Numbered from the stretch's first letter, positions 52,521 to 63,127 are shown. The stretch: 64,000 bases of DNA from Thermoanaerobaculia bacterium (GCA_022822365.1 JAJEBV010000016.1:1-64000), one strand, 5' to 3'. A program made the numbers and translations. The notes: generated by a model not told the origin, from the letters alone.

Positions 52521-53614
52521 GTGTGAGCATCGTCGCGCCGACCTATCGAGAGGCGGACAACATCCAGCCCCTGGCGGAACGCATCCGGACCGCGATGGAA
52601 GCCGCCCAGGTCGACTGGGAACTGATTCTCGCGGACGACGATTCCGGCGACGGCAGCGAAGAACTCGCACGCGAACTGAGCGGCAGCCTGCCCGTGCGCT
52701 TCCACGTCCGGCGGGACCGCCCCCGGGATCTCTCCCAGTCGGTCCTGGACGGCATCAGGCTGGCACGCTTCGACCGGTTGGTCGTGATGGATGCCGACCT
52801 TTCCCATCCGCCGGAGCAGATACCCGAGTTGCTCGCGGCCCTTGGCGGCGACGCCGAGATGGCGCTGGGCAGCCGCTACGCGCCCGGCGGCAGAATCGAC
52901 GGCGCGTGGAGCCGCTACCGCACCCTGAACTCCCGCGTCGCCACCTGGCTGACCCGGCCGCTGATCCGTTGCGCGGATCCGATGTCCGGGTTCTTCGCCG
53001 TCGACCGGCGGCGGCTGCCCGAAGCGGACGAGCTCGCCCCGGTCGGCTTCAAGATCGGGCTCGAACTCATGGTGCGCGGCGGACTTCGGGTCCGTGAGGT
53101 GCCGATTCGCTTCGACGAGCGCCGGGGAGGCTCGAGCAAGCTGACCTCGCATCAGCAGCTTGCCTTCCTGCGCCACCTGTTCCGCCTCTACCGGTACCGC
53201 TTCGGACTCCCGGTGCGGCTGCTCTCGTTCGGCGCGGTCGGCGCCACCGGCCTGATCGTCGACACCGCGGTCTACCTGGGCCTTCAGGCGGCCGGGCTGG
53301 GCCATCTGCTCGCGCGCTTCCTCTCCTTCTGGCCCGCCGTGACCTGGAACTGGCGTCTGAACCGGATGCTCACCTTCGACGACCGTCCGCCGGCACGGGC
53401 GGTCGGCCAATGGACCCGATTCGCCTTCGCCAGCACGGTCGGGCTTGCGACGAACGTCGGCAGCTACGCCGCGCTGACGAGCCTCGTCGAGCCCTTCAAG
53501 GCCCGGCCCCTGCTCGCCCTCTTCGCCGGGGTCGCCATCGGCAGCGCCGCGAACTTCGCCGTCGCCAACCGTTTCGTCTACCGCCGGCGCCGGCCGGCCG
53601 CGGACGACGAGTGA
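52517..53614 (+). CDS. DPM1-like GT2 fused to a GtrA membrane domain
   Basis: The 365-residue protein starts with a polyprenyl-phosphate mannose/glucose synthase-type GT2 (SIVAPTYREADNIQPLAERI, LADDDSGDGS, VMDADLSHPP, PMSGFFAVDRR). After residue 235 four membrane segments of GtrA type follow (LSFGAVGATGLIVDTAVYLGL). It probably makes a polyprenyl-phosphate sugar and helps flip it for use by a GT-C enzyme such as the next gene's product. The GTG at 52517 and the stop both overlap neighbours by 4 bp. Confidence 0.87.
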   Translation: MSVSIVAPTYREADNIQPLAERIRTAMEAAQVDWELILADDDSGDGSEELARELSGSLPVRFHVRRDRPRDLSQSVLDGIRLARFDRLVVMDADLSHPPEQIPELLAALGGDAEMALGSRYAPGGRIDGAWSRYRTLNSRVATWLTRPLIRCADPMSGFFAVDRRRLPEADELAPVGFKIGLELMVRGGLRVREVPIRFDERRGGSSKLTSHQQLAFLRHLFRLYRYRFGLPVRLLSFGAVGATGLIVDTAVYLGLQAAGLGHLLARFLSFWPAVTWNWRLNRMLTFDDRPPARAVGQWTRFAFASTVGLATNVGSYAALTSLVEPFKARPLLALFAGVAIGSAANFAVANRFVYRRRRPAADDE

Positions 53615-55965
53615 CGACGAAGAAGCAGGCCCGGGACGCGCGCCGCGCCCGCCTGGCCGCGGCCCGGACGGCTGCGGACAGAGGTGCGGAACCGACGGCG
53701 GCAGAGCCGGCCGAGGTCCGAAGAGCGGCCATCCCGGCTCGAGAGTTGCTCGCCGCCGCCGCGCTCGCACTGATGGTCGGCGTCAGCTTCGTTCCCGCCT
53801 ACCAGGCCGGCTTCGTCTGGGACGACGTCATCTTCACCGAGCAGCCCGTCGTCCGCCAGGTCTCGGGCCTGAAGAACATCTGGTTCTCGCCAGGCGACAT
53901 CGAACAGGAAGGCCATTACTGGCCAGTCACTTACACGACCTTCTGGCTGGAGCACAAGCTCTGGGGCTTCGAGCCGCTCGGCTACCACGTCGTCAACGTG
54001 CTCCTGCACGCGGTCAACGCGCTGCTGGTGTGGCGCCTGCTTCGGCGCTTCGCCGTGCCGGGCGCATGGGTTGCGGCCGCCCTGTTCGCCGTCCACCCGC
54101 TGCACGTCGAGTCGGTGGCCTGGGTCATCGAGCGCAAGGACGTGCTCTCGGGCCTGTTCTACCTGACCTCGTTCCTCGCCTACGTCCGGTTCGCCGACCA
54201 CGGGAAACCGGGGCGCTACCTGCTCGCCCTGGGTCTGTTCGCTGCCGGCCTGCTGTCCAAGACGGTCGTCGTGACGCTTCCCGCCGCGCTCCTGATCTGG
54301 CACTGGTGGCGGCGCGGCCGCATCGCCCGCTCCGACTTCCTGCGCACCGCGCCGTTCTTCGCGGTCGGCCTGGCGATCGCCGCCGCCGATACGGCGTTCT
54401 ACCGGACGCGGGAGACCATGGTGCTCGACTACTCCTTCGTGGAACGGATCCTGATCGCCGGCCGCGCGCTCTGGTTCTACACCGGCAAGCTCGCCTGGCC
54501 CGACGATCTGGCCGTCATCTACCCGATCTGGGACGTCGGCAGCGATGATCCGACCGGCTGGCTGTGGGTTGCAGCAGCCGTCTCGGCGCCGGTCGTCCTG
54601 TGGTTCGGCCGCCGCCGCTGGGGCCTCGGCCCGCTGGCATGCGCCGCCTTCTACGCCGCGACCCTGTCCCCCGCGCTCGGACTGATCGAGTACGGCTACA
54701 TGCAGTTCTCCCTGGTCGCCGACCGCTTTCAGTACCTGGCCGGAATCGGCCTCCTGACTCTGGTCGCCGCCGCGCTCGCACAGGGCGCCAGGCGCCTTCC
54801 CGCCGCCGGCGTCACGGCCGGGAAGGTCCTGCTGGCGGCGATCCTCGTTCTGCTGGGGAGTCTGACCTGGAAGCACGCGAAGAACTTCCGGGACGACACG
54901 ACCCTGTTCAGCCACATCGTGTCGCTCAATCCGGAGGCACGCGCCGCCCACCTCAACCTGTCCGAGGCGCTGATCGAGACCGATCGCTTCGAAGAGGCTA
55001 TCGAGGCGAGCCGCATCGCGATCGAGAAACGCCCCGATTCCCCGGACGCCCACTCGAACCTCGGCCTCGCCCTGATGGCCCTCGAACGCTTCGAGGAGGC
55101 GGAGGCCGCCTTCGCCCGGGTCATGGAGATCGATCCCCGGTACCGGAACGGCTTTCAGAACCTGGGGGAACTCATGAAGAAACAGGGCAGGTACGACGAG
55201 GCGGTCGAGCAGTACCGCCGCGCCCTCGAGATCGACCCGGACTTCGCCCTCGGCTGGGCCGGCCTGGCCGACGCTCACTTTCTCGCCGGACGGCACGAAC
55301 AAGCAGCCGAGGCCGCGGAAAGGTCGATTTCGATCGAACCCGACTCGCCGAACGCCGCCGCTCTCGAGTCCCTGCTGGGCCGGGCGAGCACAGCGGCCGC
55401 TCACACGCGAGCGGAGACGCTCAGACAGCAGCAGCGCCACGACGAGGCGCTCGCTCTCTACCGGGAGGCCCTGGAGATGGACTCCCGGTTCGCTCCGGCC
55501 CTCGCCGGCATGGGCATCGCCTTCTTCGAGCTCGAGCGCTACGAGGAGGCCATCGAGTGGATGGAGCGAGCCCTGGCCGTTGCTCCCGAGCTGCCGGAGG
55601 CCTCCTCGCTCCACCGCCTGACGGGGCAGGCGTTGCATGAACTCGGCCGGCCGGAGGAAGCGGCCGAGCAGCTTGCACGAGCGCTGTCGCTCGACCCGCG
55701 CGACGGCGAGGCGCTCGACCGCCTGGCCTTCCTCCGCTTCAACGCGGGCCGCTACGAAGAGGCGCTCGGGCACTACCAGGCGTTGCTCGACATCGACCCC
55801 GCCGATGCGACGGCCCGCACGAACCTGGGCGTCGCACTGCTGAACCTGGAGCGCTACGAGGAGGCAGCCCGGAGCCTGGAGCGATCGCTCGAACTCGACC
55901 CGGAGCAGCCGATGGCCCGCGCCGCCCTGGCCCAGGCGCGCCGAAGGAGTCAGGACGGGCTCTGA
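53611..55965 (+). CDS. GT-C-like membrane protein with C-terminal TPR repeats (TMTC-like)
   Basis: The 784-residue protein has a basic disordered start (about 1-45) and an N-terminal membrane half with about ten segments. The first loop carries VWDDVIFTE (an Asp-Asp pair where GT-C enzymes hold catalytic acids), then YWPVTYTTFWLEHKLWG and VHPLHVESVAWVIERKDVLSG, both hallmarks of the TMTC/TPR O-mannosyltransferase-like group. From about residue 430 to the end there are some ten TPR units (YEEAIEWMERALAVAPE pattern). It may glycosylate exported proteins using the polyprenyl-sugar made by the upstream enzyme. The GTG at 53611 overlaps the previous gene by 4 bp. It closes the polysaccharide operon. 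Confidence 0.83.
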   Translation: MTTKKQARDARRARLAAARTAADRGAEPTAAEPAEVRRAAIPARELLAAAALALMVGVSFVPAYQAGFVWDDVIFTEQPVVRQVSGLKNIWFSPGDIEQEGHYWPVTYTTFWLEHKLWGFEPLGYHVVNVLLHAVNALLVWRLLRRFAVPGAWVAAALFAVHPLHVESVAWVIERKDVLSGLFYLTSFLAYVRFADHGKPGRYLLALGLFAAGLLSKTVVVTLPAALLIWHWWRRGRIARSDFLRTAPFFAVGLAIAAADTAFYRTRETMVLDYSFVERILIAGRALWFYTGKLAWPDDLAVIYPIWDVGSDDPTGWLWVAAAVSAPVVLWFGRRRWGLGPLACAAFYAATLSPALGLIEYGYMQFSLVADRFQYLAGIGLLTLVAAALAQGARRLPAAGVTAGKVLLAAILVLLGSLTWKHAKNFRDDTTLFSHIVSLNPEARAAHLNLSEALIETDRFEEAIEASRIAIEKRPDSPDAHSNLGLALMALERFEEAEAAFARVMEIDPRYRNGFQNLGELMKKQGRYDEAVEQYRRALEIDPDFALGWAGLADAHFLAGRHEQAAEAAERSISIEPDSPNAAALESLLGRASTAAAHTRAETLRQQQRHDEALALYREALEMDSRFAPALAGMGIAFFELERYEEAIEWMERALAVAPELPEASSLHRLTGQALHELGRPEEAAEQLARALSLDPRDGEALDRLAFLRFNAGRYEEALGHYQALLDIDPADATARTNLGVALLNLERYEEAARSLERSLELDPEQPMARAALAQARRRSQDGL

Positions 55966-56062
55966 CTGACTGAACCACTACAATGCGCCGACCCTTCTGT
56001 CCTGGAAGCCCGCCCTGGGACCCCGGCCTTGCCGAGCCTCCCCACCAACCGAGGAAACCAAC

Positions 56063-56248
56063 ATGGAACTCCAGACCGTCGACGCCGACAGCGAGTGCCC
56101 CGAGTGCTTCGAGGTCGTGTGCCTCAAGGCGGTCATGCAGCATGAGATCGTCCAGTGCGCCGGCTGCGGCGTCGACCTGGAAGTGATCGAGATCGACCCC
56201 GTGGCCCTGGAACTCGCGCCGGAAGAAGAAGAGGACTGGGGCGAGTAG
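56063..56248 (+). CDS. lysW: LysW amino-group carrier protein
   Basis: The 61-residue acidic protein has two zinc-binding pairs (Cys12-x2-Cys15 and Cys32-x2-Cys35) and the invariant C-terminal EDWGE. The gamma-carboxyl of the last Glu is the attachment site for the alpha-amino group of aminoadipate or glutamate. Protecting and displaying the intermediate on this protein guides LysX, LysZ, LysY, LysJ and LysK, all encoded directly downstream. The ATG at 56063 has a GAGGAAACC-type ribosome site. About 100 bp separate it from the preceding operon, so it may have its own promoter. Confidence 0.95.
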   Translation: MELQTVDADSECPECFEVVCLKAVMQHEIVQCAGCGVDLEVIEIDPVALELAPEEEEDWGE

Positions 56249-56260
56249 CAGGAACCGGAA

Positions 56261-57151
56261 ATGCGCATCGGAGTCCTCTACAGCCGGGTCCGGCCCGAAG
56301 AGAAGCTGCTGTTCGCCGAACTCGAGCGTCGGCCCGCCGGCGTCGAGCTGATCGACGACCGCAGGGTCGTCCTCGCGCTCAGCGGCGGCAGCGCGCTCGA
56401 GCCGTCCTTCGACTTCGACGTCGTCTTCGACCGCTCGCTCAGCTACAGCCGGGCCCTGGCGAACCTGCGCGTCCTGGCCGACCGCGGCGTGGCCACGGTC
56501 AATCCCGCCCGCGTGATCGAGAACTGCGGCGACAAGGTCCGCACGTCGAGCCTGCTCCAGGCGGCCTCGGTGCCGACGCCCGCCACCCGGGTGGCCTCGA
56601 CGCCCGAGGCGGCCCTGCTCGCGATCGAGGAACTCGGCTACCCGGTCGTCATGAAGCCCACCGTCGGATCCTGGGGCCGCCTGATCGCGCGCATCAACGA
56701 CCGGGACGCCGCCGAAGCTCTGCTGGAGCACAAGAGCACGCTCGGCTCCTACCAGCACTCCATCTTCTACCTGCAGCGCTACGTCGACAAGCCGGAGAGG
56801 GACATCCGCGCCTTCGTGGCCGGCGGCAGAACCCTCTGCGCGATCTACCGCCGGGCGCCGCACTGGATCACGAACACGGCGCGCGGCGCCTCCACCGAGA
56901 ACTGCCCGCTGACGCCGGAGATCGACGATCTCTGCCGGCGAGCCGCGCGCGCCGTCGGCGGCGGCCTGCTGGCAGTCGACCTGGTGGAGGACCGCGACCG
57001 CGGCCTGCTGGTGCTGGAAGTCAACCACACGATGGAGTTCCGCAACTCGATCGCACCCACCGGCGTCGACATTCCCGCGCGCATGATCGACTTCGTCGAA
57101 CGCGTGGCCACCGTGGGCTGGGACGAGGCCCAGGAACCGGAGGCGGCATGA
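56261..57151 (+). CDS. lysX: LysW ligase (LysX/ArgX), ATP-grasp family
   Basis: The 296-residue ATP-grasp enzyme joins the amino group of alpha-aminoadipate (LysX) or glutamate (ArgX) to the C-terminal Glu of LysW. Visible features are the N-terminal [15 protein letters not shown], the nucleotide loop [26 protein letters not shown] and the metal-binding end [13 protein letters not shown]. It starts 12 bp after lysW and its stop overlaps the next ATG by 4 bp. Which amino acid it selects cannot be settled by eye. Confidence 0.92.
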   Translation: MRIGVLYSRVRPEEKLLFAELERRPAGVELIDDRRVVLALSGGSALEPSFDFDVVFDRSLSYSRALANLRVLADRGVATVNPARVIENCGDKVRTSSLLQAASVPTPATRVASTPEAALLAIEELGYPVVMKPTVGSWGRLIARINDRDAAEALLEHKSTLGSYQHSIFYLQRYVDKPERDIRAFVAGGRTLCAIYRRAPHWITNTARGASTENCPLTPEIDDLCRRAARAVGGGLLAVDLVEDRDRGLLVLEVNHTMEFRNSIAPTGVDIPARMIDFVERVATVGWDEAQEPEAA

Positions 57152-58230
57152 CCCTCCGGGCCTCGATCGTCGGCGGGTCCGGCTATGCCGGCGGCGAGTT
57201 GCTGCGGCTGCTGCTCGGCCACCCCGGGTTCGAGGTCGCCCAGGTCACTTCGCGGCGGCTGGCCGGCTCCTTCGTGCACTTCACCCACCCGAACCTCCGC
57301 GGCCACACCGATCTGCGCTTCTCCACCGTGGACGAACTCGAGCGCTGCGACCTGCTCTTCCTCTGTCTGCCGCACGGCAACGCCGCCAGGGACATCGACC
57401 TCTACTCCGTACTCGCGCCGAAAGTCGTCGATCTCTCGGCCGACTTCCGGCTTCGTTCGACCGAGGCATGGGAGGACTGGTACGGCGACCCCCATGCCGC
57501 GCCTGAGTGGCTCGACCGCTTCGTGTACGGCCTGCCCGAGCTGGACCGCGAGGCAGTGGCCGGCGCCGACCTCGCGAGCGGCGTGGGATGCAACGCGACC
57601 GCGACCCTGCTCGGTCTGCTTCCACTGCTCGAACCCGCAACCCTGGAGAACGATCTCGTCGACTGGAGCCGGGGCGTCGTCACCGAACTGAAAGTCGGCA
57701 GCAGCGAAGGCGGCGCGTCGTCGTCGGATGCCTCCCACCACCCGGAGCGGTCGGGCGTGGTTCGCAGCTTCCGGCCGACGGGCCACCGGCACACCGCCGA
57801 GGTCGAACAGGCGTTCGCGAGCCGGGGCGTCGACGTCGCCGGCGACGTCCACCTCTCGGTGACGGCCGTCGAGATGGTGCGCGGCGTTCTCGCGACCAGC
57901 CACATCTTCCTTGCCGACGCGACGAACAAAAGAGCCGCCGAGCGCGAGCTCTTCCGGACCTGCCGTTCCTTCTGCCGGCAGCATCCCTTCGTTCGCCTGG
58001 TCAAGGACCGGCGCGGCATCCACCGCTATCCGGAGCCGAAGATCCTCGCCGGCAGCAATCACGCCGAGGTCGGCTTCGACCTGGATCCGAGGACCGGGCG
58101 CCTGGTCGTCATCTGCGCCATCGACAACCTGATGAAGGGCGCGGCCGGCAACGCGGTCCAGTGCGCCAACCTGATGTGCGGGTACGAAGAAACCCGGGGC
58201 CTCGACTTCCTTGGGCTCCACCCGGTGTGA
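57148..58230 (+). CDS. lysY: LysW-L-2-aminoadipate/glutamate 6-phosphate reductase (LysY/ArgC-like)
   Basis: The 360-residue protein is an N-acetyl-glutamyl-phosphate-reductase homologue. It has the NADP-binding start [18 protein letters not shown], the catalytic Cys in [13 protein letters not shown], the HxxE-like region [12 protein letters not shown] and the C-terminal [14 protein letters not shown]. It reduces the acyl phosphate on LysW to a semialdehyde. The ATG at 57148 overlaps lysX by 4 bp. An insert of Ser/Gly residues near 195-205 ([17 protein letters not shown]) is typical of this branch. Confidence 0.92.
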   Translation: MTLRASIVGGSGYAGGELLRLLLGHPGFEVAQVTSRRLAGSFVHFTHPNLRGHTDLRFSTVDELERCDLLFLCLPHGNAARDIDLYSVLAPKVVDLSADFRLRSTEAWEDWYGDPHAAPEWLDRFVYGLPELDREAVAGADLASGVGCNATATLLGLLPLLEPATLENDLVDWSRGVVTELKVGSSEGGASSSDASHHPERSGVVRSFRPTGHRHTAEVEQAFASRGVDVAGDVHLSVTAVEMVRGVLATSHIFLADATNKRAAERELFRTCRSFCRQHPFVRLVKDRRGIHRYPEPKILAGSNHAEVGFDLDPRTGRLVVICAIDNLMKGAAGNAVQCANLMCGYEETRGLDFLGLHPV

Positions 58231-58232
58231 CG

Positions 58233-59132
58233 ATGGCCGAAGCCAACGCGAACCCCGACAGCGAGCCGCTCGTGATCAAGGCCGGCGGCGGCAAGGCGCT
58301 CGACCTCGAGGCCATCGCCGCCGATGTCGGATCCCTCTGGCGAGCCGGCCGGCCCGTGGTCCTGGTGCACGGCGGCGCGGAGACGACGAACGAGGTCGCC
58401 GAGCAACTGGGACACCCACCGCAGTTCGTGACCAGCGAGAGCGGCTACAGCAGCCGCCGGACGGACCGCCGCACGCTCGAGATCTTCGAGATGGTCTACT
58501 GCGGCCTGCTGAACAAGCGCTGGGTCGAACTCCTGCAGCGCCAGGGCGTCGCAGCGGTCGGGCTGTCCGGACTCGACGGCCGGCTGTTCGAGGGGCGCCG
58601 CAAGGACAGGCTGCGCATCCGGCACGGCGGCCGGCGCCTGGTGCTGCGCGACGACTGGACCGGCACGGTCGAGAAGGTGAACGGAGAACTTCTGCGCCTG
58701 CTGCTCGACGGCGGCTACTTGCCGGTGCTGACCCCCCCCGGCGCCTCCTTCGACGGCGAAGCCGTGAACGTGGACGGGGATCGCGCGGCCGGCGCCATCA
58801 CGACCGCCATCGGCGCCCCGACCCTCGTCTACCTTTCCGGCGCTCCGGGACTGCTCGCCGACTTCCCCGACGAAGACTCCCTGATTCCCCGCTTCGAGGT
58901 CGGGCGCGGCGCGCTCTCCGGCGCCGCCCCGGACGCCGGAGTCGAACCTCTGGCGGCCGCGGCAGAAGACCGGATGAAGAAGAAGGTGCTCGGCGCCGCC
59001 GAGGCGCTCCGCGGCGGGGCCGACCGGGTCATCTTCGCCGACGGCCGGATCGAGCGGCCCGTGCAGGCGGCCCTCGACGGCGCGGGCACTCACATCGTCG
59101 TCCGAACGGCGACCCGGCGGGAGGATTCGTGA
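58233..59132 (+). CDS. lysZ: LysW-aminoadipate/glutamate kinase (LysZ/ArgB-like)
   Basis: The 299-residue amino-acid-kinase-fold protein has the phosphate loop LVIKAGGGKALD, the substrate loop VLVHGGAETTNEV and the C-terminal nucleotide region MKKKVLGAAEAL. It phosphorylates the side-chain carboxyl of the LysW-bound substrate. It is slightly longer than typical LysZ, with about 15 extra residues at the N-terminus. The ATG at 58233 is 2 bp after the lysY stop; its own stop shares bases with the next start. Confidence 0.9.
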   Translation: MAEANANPDSEPLVIKAGGGKALDLEAIAADVGSLWRAGRPVVLVHGGAETTNEVAEQLGHPPQFVTSESGYSSRRTDRRTLEIFEMVYCGLLNKRWVELLQRQGVAAVGLSGLDGRLFEGRRKDRLRIRHGGRRLVLRDDWTGTVEKVNGELLRLLLDGGYLPVLTPPGASFDGEAVNVDGDRAAGAITTAIGAPTLVYLSGAPGLLADFPDEDSLIPRFEVGRGALSGAAPDAGVEPLAAAAEDRMKKKVLGAAEALRGGADRVIFADGRIERPVQAALDGAGTHIVVRTATRREDS

Positions 59133-60331
59133 TGACTGCCACCGCAGCGGATGCGACCGTCGCCTCCGGCCCCGAGGACCGCCGGCTCGGGACCTGGGCG
59201 CCGCGCCGCCCCACTCCGCCGATCGTCGGCGGCGAAGGCTGCGAACTGATCGCGGAGAACGGCGACCGCTACCTCGACCTGACCGCCGGCTACGGCGTCT
59301 GCTGCCTGGGCTACAACCATCCGGCGATCGTCGACGCGATCAAGCACCAGGCCGATCGGCTCACCTTCTGCCCGCTCAACGTGTCGAGCGCCGTCCGGGC
59401 GGAGTACGTCGAGGCGCTGGCAGCCGTCCTGCCCGCGACGCTCGACCGCGTGTTCCTGTGCAACAGCGGCACGGAAGCGGTCGAGGGCGCGCTCAAGTTC
59501 GCGGCGCTGGCTACCGGAAGAAGCCGGACCGTAGCGCTCCGCAACAGCTTTCACGGCCGCACGCTGGGCGCACTGGCGATGACCTGGAATCCGGCGGCCC
59601 GCAGGCCATACGCCGGCCTGCTTCACGATGCCGCCTTCGTTCAGCCGGAGGCCGAGGCGATCGAGCAGGCGGTCTCCGAAGAGACGGCCGCGGTCGTCCT
59701 CGAACCCGTTCAGGGCGAAGGCGGCGTCAACGTACTGAGCGACGCTCTCCTCCTGGCCGCGCGCCGGGCCTGTGACCGGCACGGCGCTCTGCTCATCCTC
59801 GACGAAGTGCAGACGGGCTTCGGCCGTTGCGGCAACTGGTTCGCCCATCAGCGCACGCCCGGACTCGAGCCCGACCTGATGGCGATGGCGAAGGGCATCG
59901 GCAGCGGCTTCCCACTCGGAGCGATCGCCTACGGTGATCGGGTCGCCGAGGCGCTCCGCCCCGGCAGCCACGGCTCGACCTACGGCGGCAACCCGCTCGC
60001 CTGCGCGGTCGGCCTCACCGTGATCGAGACGCTCCGGGATCTCGACCTGCCGGCGAGGGCAGCGACTATGGGCACGCGTTTCGCCGATTCCCTCAGGAGC
60101 CGGTTCGCCTCGAACCCGCGGGTGCGGGAAGTTCGGGGACGCGGTCTGCTGATCGGTGTCGTCCTGCGTGAACGCGCGGGGCGCCACATCGCCCGCCTCG
60201 CTACAGAACACCGGATCCTGGCCCTGCCCGCCGGTCCGAACGTGATCCGCCTGCTGCCGCCGTTGATCGTCTCGGCCGAGGAACTCGAACGCGGCGCCGA
60301 GGCGATCCAGGCCGTGCTCGGAGGAGAATGA
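59132..60331 (+). CDS. lysJ: LysW-aminoadipate/glutamate semialdehyde aminotransferase (LysJ/ArgD-like)
   Basis: The 399-residue class III PLP aminotransferase has the PLP-phosphate site [12 protein letters not shown], the ring-stacking [25 protein letters not shown] with the Asp that holds the pyridine N, and the Schiff-base lysine in [15 protein letters not shown]. It transfers an amino group to the carrier-bound semialdehyde to give LysW-lysine or LysW-ornithine. The ATG at 59132 (or GTG at 59129) overlaps the lysZ stop. Confidence 0.92.
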   Translation: MTATAADATVASGPEDRRLGTWAPRRPTPPIVGGEGCELIAENGDRYLDLTAGYGVCCLGYNHPAIVDAIKHQADRLTFCPLNVSSAVRAEYVEALAAVLPATLDRVFLCNSGTEAVEGALKFAALATGRSRTVALRNSFHGRTLGALAMTWNPAARRPYAGLLHDAAFVQPEAEAIEQAVSEETAAVVLEPVQGEGGVNVLSDALLLAARRACDRHGALLILDEVQTGFGRCGNWFAHQRTPGLEPDLMAMAKGIGSGFPLGAIAYGDRVAEALRPGSHGSTYGGNPLACAVGLTVIETLRDLDLPARAATMGTRFADSLRSRFASNPRVREVRGRGLLIGVVLRERAGRHIARLATEHRILALPAGPNVIRLLPPLIVSAEELERGAEAIQAVLGGE

Positions 60332-61572
60332 TCGTGGACGCCGGGACCGTCGACGCCGGCCGCCACCGCGCCGAGATCGAGCTGGTGCGGGGACTCGTCG
60401 CGGTGCCTTCGCTGTCCCGGCACGAAGCAGCCGCCAGCGGCTGGCTCGCCGACCAGATGGCCGCGCGGGGCCTCGAACGCTGCCACGTCGACGGCGCGCT
60501 GAACGCCGTCGGCGAACTGGGCGATCCCACGGCCTCCCGCCTGGTCGTCCTGCTCGGACACATCGACACCGTGCCGGGAAACATCCCGGTCCGGATCGAA
60601 GACGACGGATCGCCTCACGGCATCCTGCACGGCCGGGGTTCGGTCGACGCGAAAGGACCGCTCGCCAGCTTCGTGGCGGCGGCGGCCCGACTCGGTGGGG
60701 ACTGGGCCCGCGCCCACGACCTGCGGGTGATCGTCGCCGGCGCGACGGAAGAGGAGGCGGCGACTTCCCGTGGCGCCCACTTCCTGCTGAAGCGGCTGAA
60801 CGGCCGCGACGAGCCGGCGCCCGACTTCTGCATCATCGGCGAGCCCAGCCACTGGCACCGGGTGACGCTCGGTTACAAGGGACGCCTGCTGATCGACCTG
60901 ATGGCCCGGCGGCCGAGCAGCCACACCGCCGGCCCGGAGGTCGGCGTCGGCATCACCGCGTTCGACCTCTGGCGGCGCCTGGAACAGGTGGCGGAGCGCC
61001 ACGGAGGCCGGACACCCTTCGAGCGGGTGCTGCCCAGCCTGCGGTCGATCGGCACGACGAGCGACGGTCTGTACGACACCGTTCGCGCCGACTACGGCCT
61101 GAGGCTCCCCGTCGACTTCGACGTCTCCGCGCTGATCGACGAACTGACCGACTGGTTCGGCGGCGCGGCGGCCGACATCGACGGGCCGCTGTTCTCGGAC
61201 CTGGACCCGGAGCACGCCACCGGCACGATCCGCTGCGAGCAGGGGCACGCCGGCCTGGAACTCAGCCTGCGCGGCTACGAGATCGGGGTCCGGGCCGACC
61301 GGCACTCGCCCCTGGTCCGCGCGTTCCTCGCCGCCATCCGCGCGGTCGGCGGCACGGACGTCGCGCCGAAGTTCGTCGTCAAGACGGGTACCTGCGACAT
61401 GAACATCGTCTGGCCCGTCTGGCGCTGTCCCATCCTTGCCTACGGACCGGGGGACAGTACACTCGACCACACACCGGACGAGCACCTGGATCTGAACGAG
61501 TACCTTCTGGCGGTCGACACCGTGGAACTTGCACTGAGGAATCTCGCCGCGGCCATGCCGGTTACCGGCTGA
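60328..61572 (+). CDS. lysK: LysW-lysine/ornithine hydrolase (LysK), M20 family
   Basis: The 414-residue M20 metallopeptidase-fold protein has the metal ligands in GHIDTVPG and [12 protein letters not shown], the catalytic Glu pair in [12 protein letters not shown] and a Glu in IIGEPSHW. It releases the finished amino acid from LysW, the last step of the pathway. It is somewhat longer than typical LysK, with an extended N-terminus and C-terminal tail. The ATG overlaps lysJ by 4 bp. Confidence 0.9.
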   Translation: MIVDAGTVDAGRHRAEIELVRGLVAVPSLSRHEAAASGWLADQMAARGLERCHVDGALNAVGELGDPTASRLVVLLGHIDTVPGNIPVRIEDDGSPHGILHGRGSVDAKGPLASFVAAAARLGGDWARAHDLRVIVAGATEEEAATSRGAHFLLKRLNGRDEPAPDFCIIGEPSHWHRVTLGYKGRLLIDLMARRPSSHTAGPEVGVGITAFDLWRRLEQVAERHGGRTPFERVLPSLRSIGTTSDGLYDTVRADYGLRLPVDFDVSALIDELTDWFGGAAADIDGPLFSDLDPEHATGTIRCEQGHAGLELSLRGYEIGVRADRHSPLVRAFLAAIRAVGGTDVAPKFVVKTGTCDMNIVWPVWRCPILAYGPGDSTLDHTPDEHLDLNEYLLAVDTVELALRNLAAAMPVTG

Positions 61573-61576
61573 CCGC

Positions 61577-63127
61577 GTGGCGACCCGTCCGCCCCGCATC
61601 GACCGCACCGCCTTCGGCGTCAGCGTCGCGCTGATCGTGCTGGTCTGCGCTCCCCTCGCGCTGGCGCCCCAGGCCGGCGGCGCCCTGGTGGTCCAGGCCT
61701 ACGAGTCCCTGACGGAGCGCTTCGGCCTCGTCTACCAGTGGGTGACGCTGGCGGTCACGGTCTTCCTGGTCTGGCTCGCCTTCAGCCACCACGGCAAGCG
61801 ACGGCTCGGCCACGAAGACAGCCGGCCTGACTTCAACATCTTCAGTTGGATGGCGATGCTCTTCTGCGCCGGCATCGGAGCCGGCCTCCTCTACTGGTCG
61901 ACAATCGAGTGGGTGACCTACCTCGACAAACCACCCTTCGGACTCGCCCCGAACTCCACCGAGGCGGTTGAATGGGCGGCGACCTACGGCATCTTCCACT
62001 GGGGCATCTCGGCCTGGGCGCTGTACTGCTTCCCGGCCGTGGCGATCGCGATCCCCTACTACCGGCAGCACGCGCCGGTACTCCGCCTGAGCACGGGCCT
62101 GCACGCGCTGATCGGCCGCGACGGCTACGACCGCCCCCCCGCGCGGGTCGTCGACCTCCTGTTCATCCTGGCCCTGGTCGGCGGCACCGGCACTTCACTC
62201 GGGCTGGGAACGCCGATGGTGGCGGCCTGCATCAGCGAAGTCCTGGGAATCGAACAGACCTTCGGCCTTCAGGTGACGATCCTGCTCGTCTGCGTCACCC
62301 TGTTCGCGGCCAGCGTCTACCTCGGGCTCGAACGAGGCATCAAGCCGCTCTCCGACGGCTCGGTCCTCGCCGCGATCGCCCTGCTCGCCTTCATCCTGAT
62401 CGTCGGTCCGTCCAACTTCCTGTTGCGCAGCGGCACCAACTCCATCGGTCTGATGCTCGAGAACTTCATCCGGCTGAACACCTGGACCGACCCGGTGGCG
62501 CGCACCGGCTTCATCGAGGACATGACCGTCTTCTACTGGGCCTGGTGGATCGCCTACGGACCCTTCATGGGCCTGTTCGTGACCCGCATCTCCCGCGGCC
62601 GAACGGTGCGGCAACTGATCTTCGGCATGATGGTCCTGGGCACGCTCGGCTGCGCTCTCTTCTACGCCGTGCTCGGCAACTACAGCATGCACCTGGACCT
62701 GTCGGGGGCGCTTCCCGTGCGCGACATCGCCGCTCAGGCCGGCAGCGAGACCGCGATCGCCCAGAGCATCGGCTTCCTGCCGCTCGGGACCCTGGTCCTC
62801 GCCGTCTTCGCGCTCGTGGCGATCGTCTTCATCGCCACGACCTACGATTCCGCGTCCTACTGCCTGGCGGCATCGGCCACCCGCAACCTGCCCGAAGGAA
62901 CCCATCCGGCCCGCTGGCATCGCCTGTTCTGGGCCTTCGCGGTCGGCATTCTGCCGGTCACGCTGATGTTCATCGGCCAGGAGGGCGGCAACAACCAGCT
63001 AAGGGTCATCCAGTCGGCCACCCTTGTCGTCTCGCTGCCTCTTCTCGTCGTCGGAGCGCTCATGGCGGTGTCCCTGATGCGCTCGCTGCGCCAAGCGGAC
63101 CGCGAAGCCGCATCCGACGCCGGCTGA
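61577..63127 (+). CDS. BCCT-family transporter (betaine/carnitine/choline type)
   Basis: The 516-residue protein has about 12 membrane segments, the BCCT glycine stretch FCAGIGAGLLYWSTIEW and the Trp-rich core VFYWAWWIAYGPFMGLFVTRISRGRTVRQ. BCCT carriers take up glycine betaine, carnitine, choline or dimethylsulfoniopropionate, usually sodium- or proton-driven, for osmoprotection. The GTG at 61577 starts 4 bp after the lysK stop, so it may be read through from the lys operon, but a functional link is not obvious. There is no long cytoplasmic C-terminal osmosensor tail. Confidence 0.88.
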   Translation: MATRPPRIDRTAFGVSVALIVLVCAPLALAPQAGGALVVQAYESLTERFGLVYQWVTLAVTVFLVWLAFSHHGKRRLGHEDSRPDFNIFSWMAMLFCAGIGAGLLYWSTIEWVTYLDKPPFGLAPNSTEAVEWAATYGIFHWGISAWALYCFPAVAIAIPYYRQHAPVLRLSTGLHALIGRDGYDRPPARVVDLLFILALVGGTGTSLGLGTPMVAACISEVLGIEQTFGLQVTILLVCVTLFAASVYLGLERGIKPLSDGSVLAAIALLAFILIVGPSNFLLRSGTNSIGLMLENFIRLNTWTDPVARTGFIEDMTVFYWAWWIAYGPFMGLFVTRISRGRTVRQLIFGMMVLGTLGCALFYAVLGNYSMHLDLSGALPVRDIAAQAGSETAIAQSIGFLPLGTLVLAVFALVAIVFIATTYDSASYCLAASATRNLPEGTHPARWHRLFWAFAVGILPVTLMFIGQEGGNNQLRVIQSATLVVSLPLLVVGALMAVSLMRSLRQADREAASDAG

